A program made the translations under genes and the position numbers. A model generated the notes under the pieces. That model made no database searches, was not told the origin of the DNA, and saw only the letters and a program-made list of their open reading frames with translations. From assembly GCA_036513315.1 (NCBI GenBank), contig DATBZF010000112.1:36645-100644 (forward strand): a DNA stretch of 64,000 nt, written 5' to 3'. Below are positions 35,408-43,864 of the stretch, one piece after another. Every line of letters starts with the position of its first letter. Position 1 is the first letter of the stretch. The stretch comes from Roseiarcus sp036513315. Lineage in GTDB: Bacteria; Pseudomonadota; Alphaproteobacteria; Rhizobiales; Beijerinckiaceae.

Positions 35408-35510
35408 GACGACGACCATGTTGACGCCGTCCTGGTTCTCTTCCTCCGACAAATCCGCCGGCTGAGCGGCGCCGCCGGCATGGCCGGGCGAACTCGCCTA
35501 TCCGGTTCGC

Positions 35511-36167
35511 TCAATTATTGTTCTCTTGCGCAGCGGCCCGGCCCTCTTCGAGCCCGGCCGAGACAGCATCCGGCTCGGTCGAAGCGCCGCGCAACACCAC
35601 CACCGTGGCGCCGACTTTGGCGCGATCATAAAGATCGGTCACGTCGTCATTGGTCATGCGGATGCAGCCCGACGAAACCGCTTCGCCGATCGTATCGGGC
35701 TCGTTCGAGCCGTGAATGCGGTAGAGCGTGCCGGCAATATACATGGCGCGCGCGCCCAGCGGATTGTCGATGCCGCCTTCCATGTGGCGCGGCAGATCCG
35801 GGCGGCGTTTCAACATCTCCTGCGGCGGCGTCCAATCGGGCCATTCGCGCTTGTTGGCGATGTGGCTGACGCCCGTCCATTCGAAGCCGGGACGTCCAAC
35901 GCCGATCGCATATTTCATCGCCTGGTGGCCGGGCAGCACGAAATAGAGGCGTCGCTCGCCGGTGTTGATTATGATCGAGCCGGGTGAATACGGACCGTCA
36001 TAGTCGACCATTTCACGCGGGATCGGCGCAGCCACCGGGGCCTGGTCGTAATTGTCGACGGCCGGCGGATAGGAAAATACGCTGATGTCGGCGGCGGCCT
36101 GTGCGCCGTTCGAAGCAAAAACGAGCCCAGCGATCAGGCCGACGCTCGCCAAAATAATTCCCCGCAT
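35511..36167 (-). CDS. L,D-transpeptidase (YkuD domain)
   Basis: 218 residues from the ATG at 36165-36167, preceded by AGGGAG. Signal peptide (LIAGLVFASNGAQAA), then the YkuD domain (from about residue 65, IIINTGERRLYFVLPGHQAM) with catalytic motif HGSNEPDTIGEAVSSGCIRM: His, Ser-x-Gly-Cys and Arg are all present. Makes 3-3 cross-links or anchors proteins to peptidoglycan in the periplasm. The ErfK/YbiS type is abundant in Hyphomicrobiales. Confidence 0.94.
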   Translation of the reverse strand: MRGIILASVGLIAGLVFASNGAQAAADISVFSYPPAVDNYDQAPVAAPIPREMVDYDGPYSPGSIIINTGERRLYFVLPGHQAMKYAIGVGRPGFEWTGVSHIANKREWPDWTPPQEMLKRRPDLPRHMEGGIDNPLGARAMYIAGTLYRIHGSNEPDTIGEAVSSGCIRMTNDDVTDLYDRAKVGATVVVLRGASTEPDAVSAGLEEGRAAAQENNN

Positions 36168-36298
36168 TGTCTGTCTCCCTCTTGCCGCCCTGAGATAACG
36201 CGACGGCGCCCCTTGGGGTTCCGGTCTCGATGACATGAGAGCGGCGCGCCCGATCGACGCTTACGGGATGGAGCGGAGGAGCCACTCGCACGAAAAAA

Positions 36299-36324
36299 GG
36301 CCCGCGACTTTTGTCGGCGGGGCC
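36299..36324 (-). terminator. Probable terminator of the 36441-36785 gene
   Basis: GGCCCGCGAC / GTCGGCGGGGCC stem with a TTTT loop, followed on the minus strand by TTTTTTCG. It lies about 120 bases after the stop of the secreted protein gene. Confidence 0.65.
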
Positions 36325-36440
36325 AATCGGCGCGAGGTGCTGGGGAATTGGGGCTCGCCCATCCGTATACGGAGATGGCCGCTGAAATGTTTCGGCCGCC
36401 CTGAATGAAATTTCTCCGACCGGGGTCGAGCCCGCTCCGT

Positions 36441-36785
36441 TCAGAACTTGACGCCCATTTGTGGGGAGAGCCCGCCGTCGGCGCCGTTGCCCAACGTTAC
36501 CGGGCTGTCATAGGACGTGCCATTGTCGAAGCCCATCGAGCGTTCAAAGAATTTCTTCCGCCCCGCCGCCAGGCGAGCGGCCTTCTCCGCCGCCTCGGAG
36601 TTGGGCTGGGCCGGCGAGGAAGCAGCGTTTGCGCTTTTATGGGCGGGTTTCTTGGCATGCGCTTTGGGTGCGCCGGCTACTGCCGGATCGCCGTTGGCGA
36701 GGGTCGAATCGCTTTGCGCGAAAGCGGCCGAACCGAGCACGCACAGCGAAAAACCGACGAGAAGGCCAATGCGAGGACCAACCAT
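36441..36785 (-). CDS. Secreted protein of unknown function (114 aa)
   Basis: ATG at 36783-36785 after GGGGG. Signal peptide GLLVGFSLCVLGSAAFAQ, then a low-complexity Ala/Lys part (KAHAKKPAHKSANAASSPAQ) and a conserved-looking end (FFERSMGFDNGTSYDSPVTL). Probably periplasmic; a longer in-frame start at 36887 would bury the signal peptide. Confidence 0.6.
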   Translation of the reverse strand: MVGPRIGLLVGFSLCVLGSAAFAQSDSTLANGDPAVAGAPKAHAKKPAHKSANAASSPAQPNSEAAEKAARLAAGRKKFFERSMGFDNGTSYDSPVTLGNGADGGLSPQMGVKF

Positions 36786-36988
36786 GCCAACCCCCAAAAT
36801 GTTCAAGCAAAACACGAAAGCCGAGGAGTTTGGCGTCTTCATGACATGAAACCAGCAAAGCGCCGCGCGATGTCTGTCCTCACGCATTCGTGTGAGACGC
36901 CGCCGGCCCAGTCAATCGCGGCGGGGAACCCAACCGGGAAGGCCGCATTTTCCTGAAAAGCAAATTCAGTTTTGGCACGCGAGGCGTC

Positions 36989-37246
36989 ATGACAGGAAAA
37001 ATTCTCAAATGCGGCGTGCTTTTGATCACGCTCATGGCCCCCGTCGCGAGCTATGCCGATGGGATCGGCAGCGTCACTGGAACATCCACGCCTCAGGTCG
37101 TGACGCCGACGACCAGCGCGCCGCCACAAACGCCCGCCTACCCCCAGCAGCCGCCAGGAACGACGGGCCTGGGCGGCGTCGGGTCGCCCACAGGCATAGC
37201 GCCTTACCGCGCGAGCCCGCCGGGAGTCGTGAAGCCCGCTCATTGA
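36989..37246 (+). CDS. Secreted Pro/Thr-rich protein (85 aa)
   Basis: ATG after GAGG. Signal peptide CGVLLITLMAPVASYA, mature part rich in Pro, Thr, Gly (TPTTSAPPQTPAYPQQPPG). Likely exported and unstructured. No family recognised. Confidence 0.6.
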   Translation: MTGKILKCGVLLITLMAPVASYADGIGSVTGTSTPQVVTPTTSAPPQTPAYPQQPPGTTGLGGVGSPTGIAPYRASPPGVVKPAH

Positions 37247-37270
37247 ACCGGGCGTCTTCCGGCGCGCGCT

Positions 37271-38179
37271 TTAGCCGATGAAATCGCTAAATCGCCAATT
37301 GGCTTGCTCGGCGGCGATATCGACGAAAGCCCTGACCTTCGCCGACAACAGGCGGGCGGCGGGATAGACGGCCTGGATCGGCAGCGGCGGCGGTTCGAAC
37401 TCTCGCAAGACGATCTTCAGCCGGCCGTCACGCAATTCGTCGGCGGCCTGATAGGCCAGCACCATCGCCAATCCGCCGCCGCGCGCGGCGTGCCATACGC
37501 CGGCATCGGCGCTGTTGGTTACATAATGCGGCGCGATCGCAATCCGCTGCTCGCGCCCGTCGCGGCTGAATCGCCAGTCCGAAGCGCCGCCGCCGAGGCC
37601 GGCAAAGTGAATGATCCTATGGCCGGCGAGCTCGCCGGGATTTCGCGGCTCGCCGTTGCGCTCGAGATAATCGGGGGATGCGATCACGATGCGTCGCGTC
37701 TCGCCGAGATGCCGCATGATCAGGGTGGAATCGGGCAAGTGTCCTATGCGCACCGCCAGATCAATCCCGTCCTCGACGAGATTGACGGTCCGATCCGACA
37801 ATTGCAGTTCGCCGACAATATCGGGATAGCGCTGGAGAAAGGCGCACATCAAAGGCGCGACATGCAGCCGGCCGAAGGCGAGCGGCGCCGATACGACGAG
37901 CCGCCCGGTTGGCGTCGAGCGTTCCGCCTGCGCCGATCCGTCGGCCTCTTCAAGATCGGCAAGGATGCGCCGCGCCCGTTCGAGATAGCGCGCGCCGGCG
38001 TCGGTCAGGCTCACCGAGCGCGTCGTGCGTTGGAGCAGGCGCAGGCCGATCCGGTCTTCGAGAGCGGCGACAACACGGGTCACTGCCGAAGCCGACAGGC
38101 CGAGTTTTCGCGCGGCGGCGGCAAAGCCCTTGAGGTCGGCGACGGCGACGAACGCCGATAAACCATCGAAACGATCCAT
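37271..38179 (-). CDS. LysR family transcriptional regulator
   Basis: 302 residues. N-terminal winged HTH: LSAFVAVADLKGFAAAARKL with AVTRVVAALEDRIGLRLLQR, then the substrate-binding domain (GRLVVSAPLAFGRLHVAPLM). Divergently oriented to the CMD/DUF1348/PPOX operon, 118 bases apart, so it likely controls that operon and itself, as LysR proteins usually do. The inducer is unknown. Confidence 0.93.
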   Translation of the reverse strand: MDRFDGLSAFVAVADLKGFAAAARKLGLSASAVTRVVAALEDRIGLRLLQRTTRSVSLTDAGARYLERARRILADLEEADGSAQAERSTPTGRLVVSAPLAFGRLHVAPLMCAFLQRYPDIVGELQLSDRTVNLVEDGIDLAVRIGHLPDSTLIMRHLGETRRIVIASPDYLERNGEPRNPGELAGHRIIHFAGLGGGASDWRFSRDGREQRIAIAPHYVTNSADAGVWHAARGGGLAMVLAYQAADELRDGRLKIVLREFEPPPLPIQAVYPAARLLSAKVRAFVDIAAEQANWRFSDFIG

Positions 38180-38297
38180 AACATTATTGCATCATGCGCA
38201 ATGATGAACTGTCAATTCTCAATATTATCGCGTGAGGAGAAATAGCGCAAAACTTACCCGGGCGGCGACGGCTCGCCTCCCCAAGGAGGATTTCACC

Positions 38298-38852
38298 ATG
38301 ACGCGAATTCACACCCCAGCTTCCATCGACGCCGCTCCCACCGCCGCGCAGCCCCTGCTGGAGGCGGTGAAAAAGCAGTTCGGAATGGTCCCCAACCTCT
38401 TTCGCGTCGTCGCCAACAGCCCTGCGGCGCTTGAAGGCTATCTCGGCCTGAACGGCGCTTTGGCGAAGGGCGGCCTCGACGTCCGGACACGCGAACGCAT
38501 CGCGCTCGCCGTCGCCGAAGTCGACGGCTGCGATTATTGCCTGTCGGCGCATAGTTATATCGCCAAGAATCTCGCCAAGCTCGACGATGTCGAAATCGAA
38601 GCGAGCCGCAACGGTTCGTCGCATGACCCGAAGGCCGCCGCCGCCGTCCGCTTTGCCGTAAAAATTGTCCGCGAGCGCGGCCATGTGAGCGACGCCGATG
38701 TTGCCGAGGCGAGGAGCGCCGGCTTTGACGACGCGCAATTGGTCGAGATCGTCGCGCATGTCGCGCTCAATGTTCTGACCAATTACGTCAACGTCGTCGC
38801 GGGCACGGAGGTTGATTTTCCGGCGGTCTCCCCTGCCCGCGCGGCGGCCTGA
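38298..38852 (+). CDS. Carboxymuconolactone decarboxylase family protein (AhpD-like)
   Basis: 184 residues from the ATG at 38298 behind AGGAGG. The motif EVDGCDYCLSAHSYIAKNL carries CxxC with a following His, the thiol pair of AhpD-like peroxidase/disulfide reductases. Helical throughout. Together with the PPOX protein and the divergent LysR gene it suggests an oxidative or electrophile stress unit. Confidence 0.92.
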   Translation: MTRIHTPASIDAAPTAAQPLLEAVKKQFGMVPNLFRVVANSPAALEGYLGLNGALAKGGLDVRTRERIALAVAEVDGCDYCLSAHSYIAKNLAKLDDVEIEASRNGSSHDPKAAAAVRFAVKIVRERGHVSDADVAEARSAGFDDAQLVEIVAHVALNVLTNYVNVVAGTEVDFPAVSPARAAA

Positions 38853-38935
38853 GCCGTACTTTCTCTGGCGTCGGTTGTGTTCGCGGCGGGCGGCGTCACA
38901 ATTGGGTTCATCGCTTGCCAGCCTGGAGATCAAAC

Positions 38936-39400
38936 ATGTCGCGTCCACCGCTTCCCCCGTTCACCGCCGAAACCGCCGCGCAAAAGGCCCGCATGGCGGA
39001 GGACGCCTGGAACACCCGCGAGGCCGCGCGCGTGGCGCTGGCCTATACGGAAGACAGCCGGTGGCGAAACCGGGCCGAGTTCATCGCCGGCCGCGCCGAG
39101 ATCGAGGCCTTTCTGCGCCGCAAATGGGCGCGCGAGCTCGATTACCGACTCATCAAGGAATTATGGGCGTTTCACGACAATCGCATCGCCGTGCGCTTCG
39201 CCTATGAATGGCGCGACGACAGCGGTCATTGGTTTCGCTCCTATGGCAACGAAAACTGGGAGTTCGACGGCGAGGGATTGATGCGCCTGCGGATCGCCAG
39301 CATCAACGACCTGCCGATCGCCGAGGCCGAGCGCAAATATCATTGGCCGCTGGGCCGGCGTCCTGACGACCATCCCGGCCTCAGCGAGCTTGGCCTCTAG
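38936..39400 (+). CDS. DUF1348 family protein (NTF2-like)
   Basis: 154 residues. AEDAWNTREAARVALAYTED and DSRWRNRAEFIAGRAEIEAF then the end WPLGRRPDDHPGLSELGL are characteristic of DUF1348, a SnoaL/NTF2-fold family of unknown reaction. Sits between the CMD and PPOX genes. Confidence 0.9.
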   Translation: MSRPPLPPFTAETAAQKARMAEDAWNTREAARVALAYTEDSRWRNRAEFIAGRAEIEAFLRRKWARELDYRLIKELWAFHDNRIAVRFAYEWRDDSGHWFRSYGNENWEFDGEGLMRLRIASINDLPIAEAERKYHWPLGRRPDDHPGLSELGL

Positions 39401-39409
39401 GAGTGTTCC

Positions 39410-40048
39410 ATGTCCCAACAGCGCGCCTATGTCAGCGACATCGCCTTCACCCCCGCGGTGAAAGCGATGCAGAGCGCCAGGGGATCGCGCGCCGCCTATG
39501 CGCATATGGAGGACGGCGGTGGCTGGCGGACCGAGATTGACGACGATCTCGCCGCCTTCATCGGGGCGCAGACCAGCGTGTTTCTCGCTACCGCCAACGC
39601 CGAAGGCCAGCCCTATATCCAGCATCGCGGCGGCCCGCCCGGGTTCCTGCACGTACTCGATGCCAAGACGCTCGCCTTCGCGGACTTCCGCGGCAACCGG
39701 CAGTTCATTACGCTCGGCAATCTCGCCGAAAACGCCAAGGCTTATCTGTTCCTGATCGATTATGCGCGCCGGCAGCGCGTCAAAATCTGGGGCGAGGCGC
39801 GCGTCGTCGCGGACGATCCGGCGCTGCTCGCGGCGCTACGGCCAAAGGATTACAAGGCCGTGCCCGAACAGGCGATCCTGTTCAAGGTCGCGGCATGGGA
39901 CGCCAATTGTCCGCAGCATATCCCGCAACGTTTCGAAGCCGCCGACGTCGCCGCCGCGCTTGCCGATCGGGATCGCCGGATCGAGGAGCTTCAAGCGGAG
40001 ATCGCGCGGCTGCGCGGCGAAAGCGAGGGTTCGCGCCGCGGGCAATGA
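39410..40048 (+). CDS. Pyridoxamine 5'-phosphate oxidase family protein
   Basis: 212 residues; starts nine bases after the DUF1348 stop. Split-barrel flavin-binding fold: SVFLATANAEGQPYIQHRGG, then LAFADFRGNRQFITLGNLAE and KAYLFLIDYARRQRVKIWGE. The C-terminal end has a coiled-coil (IEELQAEIARLRGE). Probably a flavin reductase-like protein, not the vitamin B6 enzyme itself. Confidence 0.88.
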   Translation: MSQQRAYVSDIAFTPAVKAMQSARGSRAAYAHMEDGGGWRTEIDDDLAAFIGAQTSVFLATANAEGQPYIQHRGGPPGFLHVLDAKTLAFADFRGNRQFITLGNLAENAKAYLFLIDYARRQRVKIWGEARVVADDPALLAALRPKDYKAVPEQAILFKVAAWDANCPQHIPQRFEAADVAAALADRDRRIEELQAEIARLRGESEGSRRGQ

Positions 40049-40122
40049 GCCGGCGCCGCGAATCGCCGCCATGCCGTCGAATCGTCTGGTCATGGCGGCG
40101 CGCGTCTTTTAGCGTGCGTCCC

Positions 40123-40746
40123 TCAGCGCGTGGCGTAGCGTGCGCCCTTGACGGAATCGCCGATCGACACCCACAGGTTCGGATCTTCCTGGGACTGGCG
40201 CTTAACAAACCGATAGCCGGTCGCATTCCACGGGCGGATTTCGTCGGACAGGTTGTCGAGGACGAACTCGCCGTGGTCGGTTTTGACAGTGAGGATCGCA
40301 TGTCCCTCGCCTTCGAGGTCGCGAACGATCGTCATCAGCAGCGCCTGGCGGGGAAAGCCTCCGTCAAGCAGAAGCTTGCGCTTGTAGAGCGCGTAGATTT
40401 TGCAATCGCCCTTGCCGTCGACCGGATAGTCCCAGTGATCGAGCATGGTGCCCCAATGGTCGAAATTGCTGATCGGTTCTATCGAGGAATTGACCTTGCG
40501 GTTGATTCGATCAAGTACCGCCCAGGCCTGTTCGGTGAGTCTCACGTCGACAGCGGGAAGGCGCTGAACATCGCATTCCTCCGGCCGGCGGCCGCAGAAA
40601 TCCACCCAGCCGTAGGGCACGCTGGTTTCGGATCCCACCGCGGCATAGCTTGTCTGCAGCAGGCGGCCCTGCGCACCGGCGCCCCATGTCGCGGCCAACA
40701 GCAGCATGGACGCGGCGATAACAGACTTGACCGACGCAAACCGCAT
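40123..40746 (-). CDS. Transglutaminase-like cysteine peptidase (BTLCP)
   Basis: 207 residues with signal peptide (SMLLLAATWGAGAQG). Catalytic Cys in GKGDCKIYALYKRKLLLDGG, His in EGHAILTVKTDHGEFVLDN, Asp in the same stretch (VLDNL). Periplasmic family related to LapG of the c-di-GMP adhesion system and common in Hyphomicrobiales. No lapD partner is nearby, so the target is open. Confidence 0.92.
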   Translation of the reverse strand: MRFASVKSVIAASMLLLAATWGAGAQGRLLQTSYAAVGSETSVPYGWVDFCGRRPEECDVQRLPAVDVRLTEQAWAVLDRINRKVNSSIEPISNFDHWGTMLDHWDYPVDGKGDCKIYALYKRKLLLDGGFPRQALLMTIVRDLEGEGHAILTVKTDHGEFVLDNLSDEIRPWNATGYRFVKRQSQEDPNLWVSIGDSVKGARYATR

Positions 40747-41089
40747 AACAACGACCCCAGCGCTAAAGCTGAAGTCACGGTGCCAAACGCGATTTGCAGT
40801 CGATCTAAATCAAATAATCAAATTCTACAGATGAGCATTAATTCTTGTGGCTACGATAGAGTATATATTGCAATAAAGGACACGGTATATTTTCGGTTAC
40901 GCGTCGCTGTATATCAATGATTAGCGCGCGAGCGCCGGGCAAGCCGGATCGTTCGCTTTGCGCTACAGTTGCAGCGCCGCAGAACCAAATCTTACTTTGA
41001 TGCTTGTCCGCGATATTTTCTCAGAAAATTTGATCGCGACGCTCCCATTTACCGCGAGGCAGATCTGGCGCCTATCTCGCTAGTCGCTT
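40747..41089. other. Intergenic AT-richer stretch
   Basis: No supported gene. The part 40790-40920 is unusually AT-rich for this window and contains TATATTGC and TATATT stretches; it probably holds the promoter of the peptidase gene (minus strand). A 29-codon frame there has no ribosome site. Confidence 0.4.
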
Positions 41090-41340
41090 TGCTCACCGTC
41101 GGCCGATGCTTTCCGGCCCTCGCCCACGCCGGGCGCGATGCGAAAATTCAACTTCGCGCCGCTGAACGATAGGGTGATTTGCCGCTGCTCGCCGTATCCC
41201 AAAACTTGCGTGTCGATCACGAAAGTCGGCGCGTCCGCCCATCTTCCCTTGGCGCCGGGGATTCCCGGAGAGCCAAAGCGTGGCCCGAAACGGCGCGTCA
41301 GTCCGCCGCGCTCGACGACCAGCTCGCATGCGAGATGAGG
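41090..41340 (-). pseudogene. Coding-like frame without start, possible serine-hydrolase tail
   Basis: The minus strand reads ELVVERGGLTRRFGPRFG, then DAPTFVIDTQVLGYGEQRQI and TLSFSGAKLNFRIAPGVGEG up to TAG. Codon use is like the neighbours, but no ATG, GTG or TTG exists in frame, and the front part overlaps the mgtC end. The repeated strand pattern resembles the C-terminal beta domain of beta-lactamase-like serine hydrolases; this is only a guess. Confidence 0.4.
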
Positions 41341-42008
41341 GGCGAAGCCTCCAGCGCCGCGACGACCGCCTCCATCTCGTCGGGGTGGACGGCCGTGCTG
41401 ATCAACGTAGCGGCGAGTTCGGTGACATCCTCGCTACGCTCGGAAACCTCGATGTCTCTGAGCGGGTAATTCGCGCGCTCCAATTGTTCGGCGAGGAGAT
41501 CGCGGGCTTCGCCGACATGTTCGGCCCGGGTCAGGACGTGAACCTCGTAAGTCGCCTCGGCTGATCGTTCGTCCATCGGGGTGCGGTTGATCCGGTTGAC
41601 CAGCGGCCGCAACAAGGTGTTGCCGGCCAGAACCGCCACCGTCAGGATGCCCGCTTCCGCCGCAAGATCGACGCCGCAGAGCGCGCCGACGGCGGCCGAG
41701 CACCATAGAGTGGCGGCGGTATTGAGCCCCCAGACATGGCTGCCCTCCTTCATGATGACGCCGGCGCCGAGAAATCCGATGCCCGACACGACATAAGCGG
41801 CGATCTGGCTCGCGCCCGCCTGCCCGTTGAGATGCAGGCCGAGGGAAACGAATGAGGCGGCGCCGACCGCGACGAGAACATTGGTGCGCAGGCCCGCGCT
41901 GCGCTGGCGATATTGCCGCTCGGCGCCGATCGCGGTGGCGAGCACGAAGGCGAGCGCGATATGCAAGGAAAAGCTGAAAAGCTCGCCGAGATCGATTGGA
42001 TGAAACAT
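41298..42008 (-). CDS. mgtC: MgtC/SapB family protein
   Basis: 236 residues. The N-terminal membrane domain contains FVLATAIGAERQYRQRSAGL, VSGIGFLGAGVIMKEG and GLNTAATLWCSAAVGALCG, all MgtC signatures; a C-terminal ACT-like domain (TYEVHVLTRAEHVGEARDLL) follows. Inner membrane; members act in magnesium starvation and F-ATPase control. The 280-base leader shows no M-box that I can recognise. Confidence 0.93.
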   Translation of the reverse strand: MFHPIDLGELFSFSLHIALAFVLATAIGAERQYRQRSAGLRTNVLVAVGAASFVSLGLHLNGQAGASQIAAYVVSGIGFLGAGVIMKEGSHVWGLNTAATLWCSAAVGALCGVDLAAEAGILTVAVLAGNTLLRPLVNRINRTPMDERSAEATYEVHVLTRAEHVGEARDLLAEQLERANYPLRDIEVSERSEDVTELAATLISTAVHPDEMEAVVAALEASPLISHASWSSSAAD

Positions 42009-42292
42009 CGCCGTCGCGATCTCCGGATATTTTCAGGATTCGCTCCCCGCCGACGCCGTTACCATCATCTGGCGAAGAACCCAATGCGCGCGGCGATGCC
42101 GCCGGAAGATTCTTTGTTCGGCGGACGCGGCCGCACTGAGGAAAGGAAGCTTCCGCGTCGCTGACCATTGCGCGACAGCCCCACGTAAGTCGGGGCGCAT
42201 AGCGTCGCCCATGCGCGGCGCGCTCCGTTTGCGCCGCCCCGGACCTCATCCCCTTCGGACCGACGGTCTGAGGACAAGCACGGACGCAGCCG

Positions 42293-43864
42293 ATGAATTT
42301 TCACCAGGCCGGGAGCCTTTGGCGCGAACGTCCCGACCTCGCGCCAGGCCCCGCTCTGCTGCTGACGTCAGGCGGCGACGAGCGCATTCATCTCGATCCG
42401 AAGACGCGACAAAACCGTTACGCCACCACAGCGACGCCGCGACCCGATGAGGTTTTCCTGTCCTCATCGACCGCCTCGACAATCACGCCGCGCGCCTATC
42501 GCGCCGCCGAGGCGGCCTGGGCGGAATTGTCGGCAGATTCGCCGAGCGGATATTCGCAAATCGATCGTCTGTTTGACGATCTGCGGGGGCGGCTCCTCGC
42601 TCTGTTCGGCGCCGCCGGCGGCAATGTCGTCCTGGCGGGCTCGGGGACGGAAGTGGAGCTTATCGCGCTGGCGATCGCCCGAAGCATAGCCCCAGGCCCA
42701 CTGACCAATATCGTGGTCGCGCCGGCAGAGACCGGCAGCGGCGTCCTGCGGGCGGCGGCGGGCGTCCATTTTCTCGATTCCACCCCGTTCGGCGAGGACA
42801 GAAACGCTGGAAAGCGCCTGAACGGCTGGGTGGACGCGGATATCAAAGCCGAGACGGTCGAAATTCGCGATTCCCCCGGCAATCCGCGCACCGACGCCGC
42901 TATCGATTCCGACGCGCGCGATCGCGCCCATGCCGCGCTCGCCGCGGGCCGCAATGTCCTGCTGCACTGCCTCGAAACATCAAAGACCGGCCGCTCCGGC
43001 GTGACCGCCGCCGCAGCCGCGCAAATCGCCGGGGATGCGCCGGAACGGGTGGTCGTCATCGTCGATTGTTGTCAGATGCGCAGTTCGCGGCGCCTCATTC
43101 GACAACATCACGAGCGCGGCTTCATGGTCGCCATCACCGGCTCGAAATTCTTCGGCGGCCCGCCTTTTTCCGGCGCTCTGCTGCTGCCGCCGCGCCTGTT
43201 GCGACGGATCGGACGTTTGGCGCTTCCCGACGGATTGGCCGATTACAGTTCGCGGCTCGACTGGCCGGAGGGCCTGCGCGCCAGGACCGAATTGCGTTGG
43301 CGCCATGAAGCCAATCTTGGCCTCGGGCTGAGATGGGTCGCCGCGCTCGAAGAGATGGAGCGCTTCTACGCCCTGCCCGGCGATCTCAGACGCAAGGCGC
43401 TGACAACCTTCGCAGATGAGGTAAGAAAACGCTCCCAATCGGCTGATCATATTCACGAGATCGGCAGGCGATCGTCTCCTTGCGCGCCGGATACCATCCT
43501 GTCCTTCGCCATGACTCACCCCGACGGCGCTCCTTTTTCTCCCGCCGAAACGGCGGCGGTCCACGCGCGCTTGCGTCAGCGCCGCCCGGAATCTCCCGAG
43601 GGAAGCGGCGACACGCGGATTTTTCATCTCGGGCAGCCCGTCGCCATCGGGTCGCGAACGGCGCTGCGCGTCTGCGCGAGCGCTCCGCTGATCAGCGACA
43701 TCGCCGAGCGCGTCGTCGCCGGCGAGACGATAGAAAGCGCCTTCTCCCGATGGGGCGAGAATATTGACCAGCTATTTGCTAAATGGGTGCGCATGACCAC
43801 GGAAATTTCCGCGCGATGTCGCGTGGAAACCCCGGTCGGGCAAATTTTCGAGCGCGCGCAATGA
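42293..43864 (+). CDS. Unfamiliar PLP-fold aminotransferase-like protein
   Basis: 523 residues. VFLSSSTASTITPRAYRAAE starts the fold; GNVVLAGSGTEVELIALAIA resembles the PLP phosphate cup, VVVIVDCCQMRSSRRLIRQH places the ring-binding aspartate, and AITGSKFFGGPPFSGALLLP carries a Ser-Lys-Phe that would be the Schiff-base lysine. So a fold type I PLP enzyme, but no named family matches. Its stop overlaps the ATG of a group II decarboxylase (ATGA), so the two are made together. Substrate unknown. Confidence 0.75.
   Translation: MNFHQAGSLWRERPDLAPGPALLLTSGGDERIHLDPKTRQNRYATTATPRPDEVFLSSSTASTITPRAYRAAEAAWAELSADSPSGYSQIDRLFDDLRGRLLALFGAAGGNVVLAGSGTEVELIALAIARSIAPGPLTNIVVAPAETGSGVLRAAAGVHFLDSTPFGEDRNAGKRLNGWVDADIKAETVEIRDSPGNPRTDAAIDSDARDRAHAALAAGRNVLLHCLETSKTGRSGVTAAAAAQIAGDAPERVVVIVDCCQMRSSRRLIRQHHERGFMVAITGSKFFGGPPFSGALLLPPRLLRRIGRLALPDGLADYSSRLDWPEGLRARTELRWRHEANLGLGLRWVAALEEMERFYALPGDLRRKALTTFADEVRKRSQSADHIHEIGRRSSPCAPDTILSFAMTHPDGAPFSPAETAAVHARLRQRRPESPEGSGDTRIFHLGQPVAIGSRTALRVCASAPLISDIAERVVAGETIESAFSRWGENIDQLFAKWVRMTTEISARCRVETPVGQIFERAQ

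Noticed and set aside
23587..35500. Second copy of the tRNA-Glu 3' end as att site
   Set aside because: No match of about 15 bases or more to the tRNA end was seen in the accessory stretch.
40831..40920. 29-codon frame in the AT-rich gap before the transglutaminase-like gene
   Set aside because: No ribosome site and no membrane or domain character; it is more likely promoter DNA.
42009..42292. Possible M-box or other riboswitch in the mgtC leader
   Set aside because: No conserved M-box core or convincing three-helix junction could be traced; a covariance search would be needed.
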